DNA of 64,000 nucleotides from Tuberibacillus sp. Marseille-P3662 (GCF_900178005.1 NZ_FXBS01000004.1:434001-498000), one strand, 5' to 3'; counted from the stretch's first letter, positions 34,941-47,545 are shown. Numbers and translations are program-made. The notes: a model not told the origin generated them from the letters alone.

Positions 34941-35033
34941 GTGAGCGGTTTTTGCCTTAAAATGGGCGGTCACCTCGGAAAATTGAGCGGTTTTATCTTA
35001 AAATGAGCGATCCCCTCGGTAAATTGAGCGGTT
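34941..35033. repeat. GAGCG tandem array 2, left part
   Basis: Four full 20-21 bp units plus TGAGCGGTT. Two unit types alternate: type A (TGAGCGGTT...CTTAAAA) and type B (TGAGCGATC/GGTC...CTCGG.AAAT). The array is cut here by the insertion sequence. Confidence 0.9.
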
Positions 35034-35326
35034 TGGACTTCTGTCAATAAAGTGGACAAACTTTCACGAAAAAACTTTTAATCCATACGTTAAGTTAGGC
35101 ATTGGTCTTCCCTTTAAACGAGAACCGAAATGAATCAACACGCAATAATTAAGCTCATGAGTCGAGTAAGGGGTATTTGAATCAAAGGGAACACGGCCTA
35201 TAGTCGCAACTTGACATGGAGCCTCTACGGGCGTGAGTTCCAGGCCAAGGAGCCAGCTATTATAAAAGATTGGCTCGCCGTCGAGGCTATCACGCCCGCC
35301 ACTCCAAATAAAGTTGCTGGTTGTAT

Positions 35327-36208
35327 TTAGGCTGTTTTGTCCTGCTTTCGCTCCGTCAATGCCCAATAAGCCCGTTCATATTGATTGGGTGAGACATAGC
35401 CGAGCGTTGAATGACTTCTTCTCTCATTATAAAAGCTCATGATATAGTCCCAGATGTCTTTTTTGGCTTCTTCACGACTTCTATATTGACGACGATAAAT
35501 ACGGTCTTTCTTAATGGTCGCATGAAAGGATTCAATGCATGCGTTGTCATAACAGTTGCCACGCCGGCTCATACTGATTTGAATATTGTGTGCATTTAGG
35601 CACTCAATATATTCTTTGGATGCGTACTGACTGCCACGGTCCGAATGATGAATGAGCTTGTCTGAAGGATGTCTCAAACGGATGGCTCGGTTAAGCGCCT
35701 TTAAAACCAACGCTTTGGACAAGCTTTTATCAATATGCCACCCAATGATTTTACGCGAATATAAATCCATCACACTAGCTAAATATAACCATCCTTCTAA
35801 TGTCCACACATAAGTGATATCGGTCACCCATGCACGGTCAGGCTGTTCTGGATTGAAATGACGATTCAATAAATTTGGATAAATGGGATGACTGTGATTC
35901 GAGTCTGTTGTTGTCACAAAACGTTTTTCTGGAACCGCACGGAGCCCCCTTTCTCTCATATATCTCCCCACTGTTTTCTCCGAAACATGAATGTCTTGTT
36001 TTCGAAGTTCATGGGTGATTCGTGGGCTTCCATACGTTTCACGATACTCATAGAAAAGTCGACAAATGACACCCTTCAAACGTTCCTTTTCTTTTTCACA
36101 ATCACTTTGATGGGGTCGCATTTTAAGCCATTTATAAAAGCCACTTTTCGAGACTTCTAGAACTTGGCACATCTTCACGACTCGAAACTCGTGGCGATGT
36201 TCATTCAT
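35327..36208 (-). CDS. IS3-family transposase OrfB (DDE integrase domain)
   Basis: The 293-aa catalytic half of the transposase. An N-terminal HTH_21-like region (YGSPRITHELRKQDIHVSEK) is followed by the rve integrase core: first Asp in AWVTDITYVWT, second Asp in LIHHSDRGSQYAS, Glu in CIESFHATIKKD. The final NERRSHSTLGYVSPNQYE motif is typical. In the element it is probably made as OrfAB by -1 frameshifting; the frame is open upstream of its ATG as IIYAF, back to the shift site. Confidence 0.95.
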   Translation of the reverse strand: MNEHRHEFRVVKMCQVLEVSKSGFYKWLKMRPHQSDCEKEKERLKGVICRLFYEYRETYGSPRITHELRKQDIHVSEKTVGRYMRERGLRAVPEKRFVTTTDSNHSHPIYPNLLNRHFNPEQPDRAWVTDITYVWTLEGWLYLASVMDLYSRKIIGWHIDKSLSKALVLKALNRAIRLRHPSDKLIHHSDRGSQYASKEYIECLNAHNIQISMSRRGNCYDNACIESFHATIKKDRIYRRQYRSREEAKKDIWDYIMSFYNERRSHSTLGYVSPNQYERAYWALTERKQDKTA

Positions 36209-36219
36209 GAAAGCGTAAA

Positions 36220-36513
36220 TTATTTCTGGTTTTTCATGAAGATGTGCGCCGCCTTTTTTACGATTTCGTTCTCCTCTTTCAATTCCTTAATTTGATCCAG
36301 CAATTCCTTTTCCCGTTTCTTGTGCTCACTAGGGGTGATATAGTCCAATTCCTCGGCTTTCAACTGTTTTTTCTTCCGATAATCACGGACCCAACGCGTC
36401 ATCGTTTTATAAGGGAGATCCATTTCTCTAGATACTTCCGCCGCTTTTTTGCCTTCATCCACAACCATTTTGGCAACATATTCCTTGAATTCGTCATCAT
36501 AATGTTTTCCCAT
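36220..36513 (-). CDS. IS3-family transposase OrfA
   Basis: A 97-aa DNA-binding subunit: helix-turn-helix (KEYVAKMVVDEGKKAAEVSR, EMDLPYKTMTRWVRDYR) followed by a leucine-zipper-like coiled coil (EHKKREKELLDQIKELKEEN). A AAA AAG near codons 86-88 is an in-frame canonical -1 slippery heptamer, after which the frame enters OrfB. No disruption is seen, so the element may be active. Confidence 0.95.
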   Translation of the reverse strand: MGKHYDDEFKEYVAKMVVDEGKKAAEVSREMDLPYKTMTRWVRDYRKKKQLKAEELDYITPSEHKKREKELLDQIKELKEENEIVKKAAHIFMKNQK

Positions 36514-36593
36514 CTTTAGACACGCTCCATTCGATTGATAATTTCATTGTAAAAATTCTCTCTGTAGCGTGTCCACTTTTTAGACTAACTCTA

Positions 36594-36710
36594 GGTTTTA
36601 TCTTAAAATGAGCGCTCACATCAGATAATGAGCGGTTCTCCCTTAAAAATGAGCGCTCTCCTCGGAAAATGAGCGGTTCTCCCTTAAAAATGAGCGCTCA
36701 GCGATTCCTT
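36594..36710. repeat. GAGCG tandem array 2, right part
   Basis: Continues the array after the IS with the second half of a type A unit, then TGAGCGCTCACATCAG, TGAGCGGTTCTCCCTTAAAA, TGAGCGCTCTCCTCGGAAAA and further copies. The A/B alternation continues across the insertion. Confidence 0.9.
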
Positions 36711-36724
36711 TCTAAAAATCCTAT

Positions 36725-36756
36725 AAAAATGCCACCGCTCAAACCACGGTGGCATT
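36725..36756 (-). terminator. Terminator of the ilv-leu operon
   Basis: On the minus strand AATGCCACCG / CGGTGGCATT forms a perfect 10-bp stem followed by TTTTTAT. It lies just after the last gene (threonine dehydratase). Confidence 0.85.
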
Positions 36757-36762
36757 CCTTAT

Positions 36763-37761
36763 CTATCCTGTTTTCAAATGCTCTTTCATCCGTTCTTGCG
36801 CCAATTTTTGTATACGTGGGAGACTGGTCATGTCAGCATTGCCACCGCTGACAACGACACCGCATCGGCGACCACGCACGTATTGCGGCTGGAATAATCC
36901 AGCGGCTAAAGCCGCGGCGCCAGCTCCTTCCACCAAGGTTTTCTCACGTTCAAGCATCAAGACAACAGCTGATGCAATTTCTTCGTCACTGACGGTCACA
37001 ACATCATCTACATATTGACAAATGATTGGAAACGTTAACGATCCACACTTTTTGACAGCAATACCATCGGCAATCGAGTCCACTTTTGAAAGAACTGATG
37101 GACCATTTTGATGATATTGGTTATAGACAACGCTAGCCCGTTCAGTCTGGACACCGATCACTCTGATATCGGGCCGGAATGTTTTAATCGCGACGGCAAT
37201 GCCAGCAATTAATCCGCCGCCGCCAACTGGGACGAGAATGGTGTCCAATTCCGGCTGCTGTTGGAGCATTTCCAAGGCAACCGTTCCTTGCCCACTCATG
37301 ACATCAGGATCGTCAAATGCGTGGATGAAGGTCGAACCTCCCCTCTCCTGTTCAGTGACAGCTGCCTCATACGTTTCTTGATAAGAGGCGCCCGCAAGAA
37401 TCGCTTCGGCACCATACTGCCTTGTCGCCTCAGCCTTAACTGCCGGTGTTCCCTCCGGCATAAAAATTTTCGCCGGGATACCGCGTTTAGTAGCTGCAAC
37501 AGCGACACCTTGAGCATGATTGCCTGCTGATGCCGCAATCACACCTTTTGATGCGTCTTGGGCCGATAATTGATAGACTTTGTTGGTCGCCCCGCGAATT
37601 TTGAAGGCGCCGGTCTTTTGTCTGTTCTCCATTTTCATGTAAAGGCGCTTGCCGCTTATACGGTCAAACGTCATCGATGTGGTCAGAGGAGTCCGATGAA
37701 CAACATTGCTCAAGTTCTCCATAGCATCCACGATTTGATTAAAAGTTACGCAATTCCCAAT
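36763..37761 (-). CDS. Threonine dehydratase, short form (IlvA/TdcB), probable ATT start
   Basis: This PLP enzyme deaminates threonine to 2-oxobutanoate for isoleucine synthesis. It has VVHRTPL, the PLP lysine in KTGAFKIRGA, SAGNHAQGVA, VPVGGGGLIAG and a late VSGGNAD. The C-terminal ACT regulatory domain of long IlvA is absent (about 332 aa). The first conventional codon, GTG 37731, has no ribosome binding site, while the in-frame sequence upstream (GNCVTFNQI) matches the family N terminus and ends at ATT 37761, 9 bp from AAGGGAG. I therefore set the start at ATT. Last gene of the operon, without allosteric control by isoleucine as judged from sequence. Confidence 0.85.
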   Translation of the reverse strand: MGNCVTFNQIVDAMENLSNVVHRTPLTTSMTFDRISGKRLYMKMENRQKTGAFKIRGATNKVYQLSAQDASKGVIAASAGNHAQGVAVAATKRGIPAKIFMPEGTPAVKAEATRQYGAEAILAGASYQETYEAAVTEQERGGSTFIHAFDDPDVMSGQGTVALEMLQQQPELDTILVPVGGGGLIAGIAVAIKTFRPDIRVIGVQTERASVVYNQYHQNGPSVLSKVDSIADGIAVKKCGSLTFPIICQYVDDVVTVSDEEIASAVVLMLEREKTLVEGAGAAALAAGLFQPQYVRGRRCGVVVSGGNADMTSLPRIQKLAQERMKEHLKTG

Positions 37762-37770
37762 GTCTTCACT

Positions 37771-37985
37771 CTCCCTTAATAATCATTTTGACTTCGTCGA
37801 TATTCCTTCCCCCGCTAAAATGATATGGTAGTCCTTAGCGAAGCGGGCAGGGGCTCCCTTAATAATCATTTTGACTTCGTCGATATTCCTTCCCCGCTTA
37901 AAATGATATGGTAGTCCTTAGCGAAGCGGGGAAGGGCTCCCTTAATAATCATTTCCACTTCGTCGCGAAGCCCAGTGTGCAGGCA
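37771..37985. repeat. 83-bp intercistronic tandem repeat, dehydratase-leuD gap
   Basis: Units begin at 37771, 37854 and 37937 (exact 83-bp period); two are full and one partial. Each begins CTCCCTTAATAATCATTT and contains CTTCGTCGATATTCCTTCC, GGTAGTCCTTAGCGAAGCGG and the inverted repeat CCCCGCTT / AAGCGGGG. The same unit, diverged, occurs at 41283-41412 in the leuA-leuB gap. Confidence 0.9.
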
Positions 37986-37999
37986 CGATGTTGCGATTG

Positions 38000-38593
38000 T
38001 TAACCGACATTCCGCCGCGTATCTTCAAACGCACTTATTTTGTCATCATACGCCAATGTCATTGCGATTTCATCCCATCCATTTAACAACATCTGTTTTT
38101 GGTAAGATGGGACCTGAAATGTTGCCTCAAAACCACCGCCACCTGTGATTGTTTGCTGCTCAACATCCACATTGAGCGATAATGCTTGCGCTTCCGCATG
38201 GGCAACCAACTCTTCCACCTGATCTTCAGGTAACGTGATAGGAAGGATACCATTTTTAAAACAGTTGTTATAGAAAATATCAGCAAAACTCGGTGCAATA
38301 ATAATCTTAAACCCATAGTCCTGCAATGCCCACGGTGCATGCTCCCGGGATGAACCACAGCCAAAATTATGACCGCTAACTAGAATAGAGGCATTATGAT
38401 ATCTGGGTTCATTTAAGGAAAAATCTCCATTGAGGTTACCCTCTTGATCGAAACGCCAATTATAAAATAAGAATTGGCCAAAACCTTGCCGTTCAATCCG
38501 TTTCAAGAACTGCTTCGGAATGATCTGATCGGTATCAACATTAACGCGATTTAATGGATAGACCAAACCTTGATGCTGCGTCAAGGGTTCCAT
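38000..38593 (-). CDS. leuD: 3-isopropylmalate dehydratase small subunit
   Basis: With LeuC it isomerises 2- to 3-isopropylmalate. The 197 aa contain NVDTDQIIPKQFLKRIE, SILVSGHNFGCGSSREHAPW and GFKIIIAPSFADIFYNNCFK, the swivel-domain signatures. AAAGGTGAGGTG precedes the start; it lies 18 bp after leuC. Length is normal. Confidence 0.96.
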   Translation of the reverse strand: MEPLTQHQGLVYPLNRVNVDTDQIIPKQFLKRIERQGFGQFLFYNWRFDQEGNLNGDFSLNEPRYHNASILVSGHNFGCGSSREHAPWALQDYGFKIIIAPSFADIFYNNCFKNGILPITLPEDQVEELVAHAEAQALSLNVDVEQQTITGGGGFEATFQVPSYQKQMLLNGWDEIAMTLAYDDKISAFEDTRRNVG

Positions 38594-38611
38594 ACTTACA
38601 CCTCACCTTTA

Positions 38612-40030
38612 TTATGAATAAACGGGTTCTGAGTAGTGCCGCACATCGACAAAACGGCCTTCGATCGCGGCTGCCGCTGCCATTTCCGGACTGACCAAGT
38701 GTGTTCTAGCGCCATTCCCCTGTCGGCCTTCAAAATTCCGGTTCGACGTTGAAGCGCACCGCTCACCATAAGGAACAATGTCATCATTCATGCCTAAGCA
38801 CATGCTGCAGCCCGCATCACGCCATTCGAAACCAGCATCAGTAAAAATTTTATCCAGACCCGCTTGTTCAGCTTCCTGTTTGACTGTCCTTGATCCAGGA
38901 ACAACCATGGCTTTAACACTATTGTTGACCTTTTTTCCTTTGACGACTTTAGCCGCTTTTTGTAAATCTGATAACCGTGAATTCGTACAAGAACCAATGA
39001 ATACGTGTTGGATACCAATCTCTTGAATCGGCTGTTCCACATCCAAATTCATATATTCTAATGCACGATAACCTGCTTCACGATCCGTTGGCTCAGTCAA
39101 TTGCTCAGGGTTCGGTACCGCCGCGCTAACAGGCACACACATCGACGGATTCGTCCCCCATGTCACTTGCGGTTCGATCTCACTGGCATCAATCTCTAAG
39201 GTACGGTCATACGCAGCACCTTCGTCCGTCGCAAGCGCCAACCATTCCTTAGCCGTCTCTTCAAATGCTTCCCCTTCAGGAACATGCCGCTTATCGCGCA
39301 AATACTCTACCGTGGTTTCATCAGGACTGATCAAACCCGCCCGCGCCCCAGCCTCAATTGACATGTTACAAATCGTCATGCGTTCTTCAATAGACAAGTT
39401 CTTAATAGCACTGCCGGTATATTCAATGACGTGACCAGCACCAAATTTCACACCAAATTTAGCGATAATCGCCAAAATTAAATCTTTAGCCGTAACGCCG
39501 AGACCCAATTCGCCGTCCGCTTTGACTTGGAGCGTCTTCGGACGATCTTGCCACAAAGATTGCGTGACTAAAACGTGCTCAACCTCACTCGTGCCAATGC
39601 CAAAAGCCAAAGCACCAAAAGCTCCGTGCGTCGACGTGTGACTGTCACCACAAACAATCGTTTTACCAGGTTGTGTCAAACCAAGTTGCGGACCGATTAC
39701 GTGAACAATACCTTGATCAGGATGATTGATATCGGCAAGTGGAACACCGAATGCCTGACAGTTTTGCTCCAGTGTCGTCATCTGCTTTTTGGCAATCTCA
39801 TCCTTGATAATATTCCGATGAACGGTCGGCACATTATGATCCATCGTGGCATACGTTAATTCTGGGCGCCGGACTTGCCGGCCTTTCATTCTAAGACCTT
39901 CAAAGGCCTGAGGTGAGGTCACTTCATGAACGAGATGCAAATCGATATATAAAAGATCAGGTTTCTCTTCCTCTTGATGAACAACATGTTTTTCCCAAAT
40001 TTTATCAATAATTGTTTTGGGTTGGCTCAT
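38612..40030 (-). CDS. leuC: 3-isopropylmalate dehydratase large subunit
   Basis: An aconitase-family subunit of 472 aa that holds the [4Fe-4S] cluster. Cluster cysteines are in [13 protein letters not shown] and [10 protein letters not shown], and [20 protein letters not shown] is present. AAGGGAG lies upstream. It is preceded by a 131-bp gap after leuB that has hairpin potential but no repeat array. Confidence 0.96.
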   Translation of the reverse strand: MSQPKTIIDKIWEKHVVHQEEEKPDLLYIDLHLVHEVTSPQAFEGLRMKGRQVRRPELTYATMDHNVPTVHRNIIKDEIAKKQMTTLEQNCQAFGVPLADINHPDQGIVHVIGPQLGLTQPGKTIVCGDSHTSTHGAFGALAFGIGTSEVEHVLVTQSLWQDRPKTLQVKADGELGLGVTAKDLILAIIAKFGVKFGAGHVIEYTGSAIKNLSIEERMTICNMSIEAGARAGLISPDETTVEYLRDKRHVPEGEAFEETAKEWLALATDEGAAYDRTLEIDASEIEPQVTWGTNPSMCVPVSAAVPNPEQLTEPTDREAGYRALEYMNLDVEQPIQEIGIQHVFIGSCTNSRLSDLQKAAKVVKGKKVNNSVKAMVVPGSRTVKQEAEQAGLDKIFTDAGFEWRDAGCSMCLGMNDDIVPYGERCASTSNRNFEGRQGNGARTHLVSPEMAAAAAIEGRFVDVRHYSEPVYS

Positions 40031-40161
40031 ATTAGCACTCCCTTCAAAATCATTTTGCGATGCACAGGCGTGCTAGCATCGGGGTTTTCAAGCACGACGT
40101 TGCGACTTTTAACGGATTTATTTCCTTCACGCATAGCCAATTCTAGCCATCAACAGAACCA

Positions 40162-41274
40162 TTAGGAATACGTGGACAAAATACCAAACGTCGCATCATG
40201 AGATAACAAGCATTCAATGACTTGTTGGCTCATCTCTTTTGTCCCCACTTGCTTGCCAGAAGTGGTGGCTAAGTCGCCTGTATGGTATCCTGCTGCAAGG
40301 ACTTCTTGCACAGCTGTTTCCACAGCTACGGCTTCCTTCTCCATGCCAAGCGAATACCTGAGCATCATTGCTGCAGATAGGATCATCGCCAACGGGTTGG
40401 CCTGATCCTTACCCGCTATATCTGGGGCCGATCCATGGACAGGCTCATACAATCCCAGACCATCCGCCCTAAGACTAGCAGATGGCAGCATACCCAGGGA
40501 CCCCGTTAAAACAGAGGCTTCATCACTTAAAATATCACCAAATAAATTTTCAGCGACAATCACGTCAAATGCCGCCGGATCTTGTACGAGTTTCATAGCC
40601 GCGGCATCAACCAACAGGTGATCAACCGATACATCCGGATAGTTTGCCGCCTTTTCGTCCACAATCTCACGCCATAACCGGCTGGATTCAAGGACATTCG
40701 CCTTATCAACCGACGTTAGCTTTTTGCCACGAATACGGGCACACTCGAAAGCTTTCTCCACAATCCGCTCAATTTCATAACGTTGATATGCTAAAGTGTC
40801 AACAACGGATTGGCCATTTTCTTGACGCTCACTCGGTTCACCAAAATACAGGCCACCGGTTAGTTCACGAACAATTAACATATCACTGCCGGCCACCCGC
40901 TCCTTCTTAAGCGGTGAGGCATGCAGCAGCTGGCCGTACGCCGTGACAGGACGTAGATTGGCGAATAATCCAAGGGCTTTACGAATGCCCAGCAAACCTT
41001 TTTCTGGGCGAAGATGGGATGGATTTCCATCCCACCTCGGCCCTCCTACAGCTCCTAGAAGGATGGCATCCGCATCCTCACAAACGGCTACCGTTTCATC
41101 AGGCAATGGCGTTTCATGTTCGTCAATAGCGGCACCACCAATCGCTGTTTCGGTGAAGGAGAATGTATGACCAAACTGATCCCCCACCGTTTCTATGACG
41201 GCCTTAGCCGCTGCGGTCACTTCTGGGCCGATCCCGTCCCCAGGTAAAACAGCAATGGTTTTATTCATAGCCAT
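40162..41274 (-). CDS. leuB: 3-isopropylmalate dehydrogenase
   Basis: Oxidises and decarboxylates 3-isopropylmalate with NAD. The 370 aa contain [39 protein letters not shown] and [19 protein letters not shown]. Two ATG codons (41274 and 41268) share the AGGAG site, so the first residue is uncertain by two codons. The 83-bp repeat lies directly upstream. Confidence 0.96.
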   Translation of the reverse strand: MAMNKTIAVLPGDGIGPEVTAAAKAVIETVGDQFGHTFSFTETAIGGAAIDEHETPLPDETVAVCEDADAILLGAVGGPRWDGNPSHLRPEKGLLGIRKALGLFANLRPVTAYGQLLHASPLKKERVAGSDMLIVRELTGGLYFGEPSERQENGQSVVDTLAYQRYEIERIVEKAFECARIRGKKLTSVDKANVLESSRLWREIVDEKAANYPDVSVDHLLVDAAAMKLVQDPAAFDVIVAENLFGDILSDEASVLTGSLGMLPSASLRADGLGLYEPVHGSAPDIAGKDQANPLAMILSAAMMLRYSLGMEKEAVAVETAVQEVLAAGYHTGDLATTSGKQVGTKEMSQQVIECLLSHDATFGILSTYS

Positions 41275-41282
41275 GCCATCTC

Positions 41283-41409
41283 CTTCCTAAATAATCATTT
41301 TTACTACGTCGATTTTACTTCCCTGCTTAAAATGATAGGGTAGTGCTTAGCGAAGCGGGGAAGTGCTTCCTAAATAATCATTTTTACTACGTCGACCTTA
41401 CTTCCCTGC

Positions 41410-41412
<3 letters not shown>
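41283..41412. repeat. 83-bp intercistronic repeat, leuA-leuB gap
   Basis: Units begin at 41283 and 41366, again 83 bp apart. They share ATAATCATTT, CTACGTCGA, CTTCCCTGCTTAAAATGATA and GCTTAGCGAAGCGGGGAAG with the copies at 37771. The second unit runs into the leuA stop codon (41410-41412), so the repeat includes the gene end and the leuB leader. Confidence 0.9.
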
Positions 41413-43972
<2,560 letters not shown>

Positions 43973-43999
43973 TCATCAATCCTTTCCCAAAGTTTTGAT

Positions 44000-44521
44000 T
44001 TATTTTAATAAAGAGTAAGATTTCATGTCCGTCACCTGACGCTGATTGCCTCGTAAAAAGGCATTGAGTCCGGTGCGGGACATCTCTTTGATACCATAAG
44101 GTCTGAGCAACTCAATGATCGCCTCAATCTTGTCTGGACTTCCGGTAACTTGAATGGTCAAACTTTCCCGACTCACGTCAATGATTGACGCTCGAAACGG
44201 TTCAATGATGCCGTTAATCTCATAGCGCGTCTGTGCGTTACTTAACACTTTGACCAGCACCAGTTCTCTAGCAACAATGGCTTTGTCAGTAATGTCAGAG
44301 ACTTTTAAAACATCCACTTGTTTATTCAACTGTTTGGTCAGCTGTTCGATTTTTTGGTCATCATCAACATCAACCACAAATGTCATTTTCGAAACACCTT
44401 CTGTTTCTGTCCGGCCCACTGAGATACTTTCAATATTAAATTGACGTTTGGCAAGCAATCCCGTCACCCGGTTCAGAACACCGCTTCGATTCTGGACGGT
44501 TGCAATGACGATTCGTTTCAT
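44000..44521 (-). CDS. ilvN: Acetolactate synthase small regulatory subunit
   Basis: ACT-domain regulatory subunit (173 aa), equivalent to IlvH, that gives valine feedback to IlvB. The N-terminal ACT domain reads [20 protein letters not shown] and [11 protein letters not shown]. The C-terminal domain has ELVLVKVL and ends near GLNAFLRGN. Its ATG overlaps the ilvB stop (ATGA). Confidence 0.95.
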   Translation of the reverse strand: MKRIVIATVQNRSGVLNRVTGLLAKRQFNIESISVGRTETEGVSKMTFVVDVDDDQKIEQLTKQLNKQVDVLKVSDITDKAIVARELVLVKVLSNAQTRYEINGIIEPFRASIIDVSRESLTIQVTGSPDKIEAIIELLRPYGIKEMSRTGLNAFLRGNQRQVTDMKSYSLLK

Positions 44522-46245
44522 GGTTTCACCCCAATCATCTCGTGTAGACCTTTTCCAGGTGCAATCATTGGATAAACGTTTTCCTCCTGCTGAACGCGGC
44601 AGTCAATAATGACTGGCTCCGGGCTTTGCAAATGTTCTGAAAGAACATCATGGAGAGCATCCACCGAATCCACCCGTATGCCTTCAATATCATAACTGTG
44701 GGCTAATTTGACAAAGTCAGGTTGGACGGGTAGCAGTGACTGCGAGTACCGTTTGTCATAGAATTCTTCCTGCCATTGGCGAACCATACCTAGCGCCCCA
44801 TTATTAACTATGACCACCTTTACAGGAAGGCGGCGCTCTTGCAGAACCGACAACTCCTGAAACGTCATTTGGAAACCGCCGTCTCCGACAAGTGCTACTA
44901 CTGTTTGGTCGGGGGCTCCAAGCTGAGCACCAATCGCTGCTGGAAACCCAAATCCCATTGTGCCAAGACCACCTGATGTCACCCACCGGTTCGGTTCATT
45001 AAATGCATAATATTGAGCCGCCCACATTTGGTGCTGGCCAACATCCGTTGTCACAATCGCGTCACCGCAGGTATAACGGTGCACGGTTTCAATGACCTCC
45101 TGTGGTACAATTGCATCCGACTGTTCGTGATACCATAAAGGAAAATCCCTCTTGTAAGCCGCAATTTGCTCGCGCCAACTTGATGTCTCTGGTGATCCGC
45201 CAGCAACGGCCAATAGTTTTTCTAAAACGCGTTTGGCATCAGCAACGACCGGGATCCCAGTTGAAACATTTTTGCCGATTTCCGCTGGGTCAATATCAAC
45301 ATGAGCAACTGTTGCCCGGGGCGCAAAATGTTTAAGATTTCCGGTTAAACGGTCATCAAACCGGGCTCCAAAGTTGATGAGCAAATCACTTTCATAAAGC
45401 GCCGTGTTCGCTGCATAAGTCCCGTGCATCCCGGCCATCCCTAGAGACAAATCATGTTCGCCCGGAAACCCGCCGAGACCAAGCAGCGTTGTCGTAACAG
45501 GTATTTGATGCATTTCAGCAAACTTCCTAAGTTCCTCTGAACCCTGAGCATGGAGGACACCGGCCCCTGCTAAAATGACAGGGCGTTTGGATTGTGACAT
45601 GGCATCCACAAGTTTTTTAATCTGTAGCGGATTCGGCTCAATCGTTGGTTGATAGCCTGGCAGGTAAAAATCAGCCTCACAGTCCGTTGCTCCAACTTCT
45701 GAAGCCACATCCTTAGGAATATCAACAACCACAGGTCCGGGCCTGCCGGTTGAAGCGATGTGAAAGGCTTCATTAACAATGCGCGGTAAATCCGTAAGCT
45801 CCTGAACCTGATAATTATGCTTCGTAATCGGAGTCGTAATGCCCATGACATCGGATTCTTGGAAAGCATCGGTCCCGATGACATTTTTGGCAACCTGCCC
45901 AGTAAAGACAACAATGGGTAAGGAATCCATCATTGCATCCGCTATGCCGGTGACAAGATTTGTCGCACCCGGACCGGACGTTGCAATCACGACACCAGGT
46001 TTGCCCGTAACTCTAGCGAAGCCTTCAGCAGCATGAATGGCTCCTTGTTCATGCCGAGACAAAATGTGATTAAACTCACCTCCTATGCGATACAGTGAAT
46101 CATAGATAGGTAAATTAGCACCGCCCGGATAGCCGAATAAATGCTTAACACCGGCGTTGAGTAATGCTTCAACTAACAAATCAGCACCTGTCTTCGATTG
46201 CGATCGCGCCTCTTCTTGGACGCTTTGGTTGACTTCAGCCTTCAC
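44518..46245 (-). CDS. ilvB: Acetolactate synthase large subunit
   Basis: Thiamine-diphosphate enzyme making acetolactate and acetohydroxybutyrate. The 575 aa show [36 protein letters not shown] with the catalytic Glu, the FAD-binding middle domain, and the ThDP motif [18 protein letters not shown] through [18 protein letters not shown] 46245 has AGGAGGGA upstream. It is the first gene behind the T-box leader. Confidence 0.96.
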   Translation of the reverse strand: MKAEVNQSVQEEARSQSKTGADLLVEALLNAGVKHLFGYPGGANLPIYDSLYRIGGEFNHILSRHEQGAIHAAEGFARVTGKPGVVIATSGPGATNLVTGIADAMMDSLPIVVFTGQVAKNVIGTDAFQESDVMGITTPITKHNYQVQELTDLPRIVNEAFHIASTGRPGPVVVDIPKDVASEVGATDCEADFYLPGYQPTIEPNPLQIKKLVDAMSQSKRPVILAGAGVLHAQGSEELRKFAEMHQIPVTTTLLGLGGFPGEHDLSLGMAGMHGTYAANTALYESDLLINFGARFDDRLTGNLKHFAPRATVAHVDIDPAEIGKNVSTGIPVVADAKRVLEKLLAVAGGSPETSSWREQIAAYKRDFPLWYHEQSDAIVPQEVIETVHRYTCGDAIVTTDVGQHQMWAAQYYAFNEPNRWVTSGGLGTMGFGFPAAIGAQLGAPDQTVVALVGDGGFQMTFQELSVLQERRLPVKVVIVNNGALGMVRQWQEEFYDKRYSQSLLPVQPDFVKLAHSYDIEGIRVDSVDALHDVLSEHLQSPEPVIIDCRVQQEENVYPMIAPGKGLHEMIGVKP

Positions 46246-46285
46246 ACGAAATCCCTCCTAAAGTAAGATGTGTCGTCAAAAGTTG

Positions 46286-46600
46286 AAAAAAAATAAAAGC
46301 CTTTTCAATCCCATACATCCACCTTATAAAAGACGGTGTAAAAGGGATGAAAAGGCTTCTGCTTTCCACGGTACCACCCTGCTTCACAGTATTTTCACAA
46401 ATACTGCCTCAAAGACAACGGTCTGTTGTCTGTTTTGATAACAGGTACCTCATGGTGATACCTGGTTGATCCTACTGAGAAATCCTGTTCAGACCAACAC
46501 TCTAGGGAGATGTCGTCGTAAGCCGTATTACCGGTTCCCAGCTCTGCCGGCTCTCTGAAAATACTTGAATGCTTACAACTTTTTCCCCGTCATCGATTTT
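46286..46600 (-). promoter_or_regulatory. T-box leader of the ilv-leu operon
   Basis: Minus-strand elements in order: Stem I with the AGAGAG motif (46551-46556), GCTGGGAACCGGTAAT apical part, the T-box GCAGGGTGGTACCGTGG (46366-46382) whose loop pairs with the tRNA acceptor end, and a terminator with GGGATGAAAAGGCTT partner (46344-46358), AAGCCTTTTC stem and a run of eight T. In the presumed specifier loop CGACATC the codon could be AUC (Ile); this assignment is uncertain. Uncharged tRNA would promote readthrough into ilvB. Confidence 0.9.
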
Positions 46601-46636
46601 AAAATGATTTAAAACTTAAACCGCCTGTTGACGTCC

Positions 46637-47545
46637 TTAACTCACTTGTGCGTCATCTTGTTCTGGCGGATAGACTTTCACACCATCTGTTGTAACAAGT
46701 TTCCGAAATTCGGATAAAAGATGCTGTGTTACCGGCCCCGGTGTTCCGTCATTGATCTTGCGTCCATCGACATCCACAACACCGATGACTTCAGCTGCTG
46801 TTCCTGTTAAAAACACCTCTTCTGCCGTAAACACATCGTGACGTGTAAAGGTTTCTTCTCTAACCTCATAACCTTCTTTTCTAGCAACCTCGATGATCGC
46901 ATTGCGTGTGATGCCTTCAAGCGCTCCTAAATATACCGATGGGGTCTTAATGACGCCGTTTTTGATAATAAAAATATTATCGGCGGAGCCTTCAGTGACG
47001 TAGCCTTGATCGTTCAGCATCAACGCTTCATCGACACCAGCTTGATTCGCTTCAATTTTTACAAGAATGTTATTTAAATAGTTTAATGATTTCACCTGCG
47101 GACTCAAAACATCGGAGCGATTGCGTCGACTAGCAACCGTACCAACGCGCAATCCTCTTTCATATAACTCGTTTGGGAAAATGGCCAATCCTTCCGCGAT
47201 CACATATACACGCGGGTCTGAACACTTAGAGGGATCAAGCCCCAAATCACCAGGACCGCGGGAAATGACAACCCGGATATAAGCATTTTCTAATCGATTC
47301 TTTTTGACGGCCTCGACAATCAGTTGTTCTAATTCGGCCTTGCTATATGGTATCTCCAGAAGAATGGAATGTGCCGATTGATATAAGCGATCGAGATGTT
47401 CATCTAGCTTGAAAATGTTGCCGCTGTAGGCTCTAATGCCTTCAAACACCCCGTCCCCATAAAGAAATCCATGATCGTAAACAGAAACGACGGCGTCTTC
47501 TTTTTTGACAAAGCGGTCATTAAGAAAAATCCATTGATCACTCAT
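46637..47545 (-). CDS. ilvE: Branched-chain amino acid aminotransferase
   Basis: A class IV PLP aminotransferase (302 aa) for the last step of Leu, Ile and Val synthesis. It has the PLP lysine K152 (SPQVKSLNYLNN), YGDGVFEGIRAY at 29-40, EALMLNDQGYVTEGSADNIF and FLTGTAAEVIGV. It precedes the T-box leader on the same strand, so it is outside the attenuated part and probably has its own promoter with the nearby cre-like sites. Confidence 0.93.
   Translation of the reverse strand: MSDQWIFLNDRFVKKEDAVVSVYDHGFLYGDGVFEGIRAYSGNIFKLDEHLDRLYQSAHSILLEIPYSKAELEQLIVEAVKKNRLENAYIRVVISRGPGDLGLDPSKCSDPRVYVIAEGLAIFPNELYERGLRVGTVASRRNRSDVLSPQVKSLNYLNNILVKIEANQAGVDEALMLNDQGYVTEGSADNIFIIKNGVIKTPSVYLGALEGITRNAIIEVARKEGYEVREETFTRHDVFTAEEVFLTGTAAEVIGVVDVDGRKINDGTPGPVTQHLLSEFRKLVTTDGVKVYPPEQDDAQVS

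Larger units (their letters stand above)
35034..36593 (-). mobile_element. IS3-family insertion sequence
   Basis: A complete 1560-bp element. Imperfect terminal inverted repeats begin TGGACTTCTGTCAATAAAGT on the left, and TAGAGTTAGTCTAAAAAGTG is the right end read inward; both continue with GGACA or similar. It is flanked by a GGTT duplication (35030-35033 and 36594-36597). It encodes OrfA and OrfB with an A AAA AAG slippery site for -1 frameshifting (36253-36259). About 290 bp downstream of orfB is non-coding. Joining the flanks restores a perfect array unit, which proves the boundaries. Confidence 0.93.

Noticed and set aside
35064-35366. 100-codon minus-strand frame inside the IS
   Set aside because: It overlaps the end of orfB, has no family features and no clear ribosome binding site.
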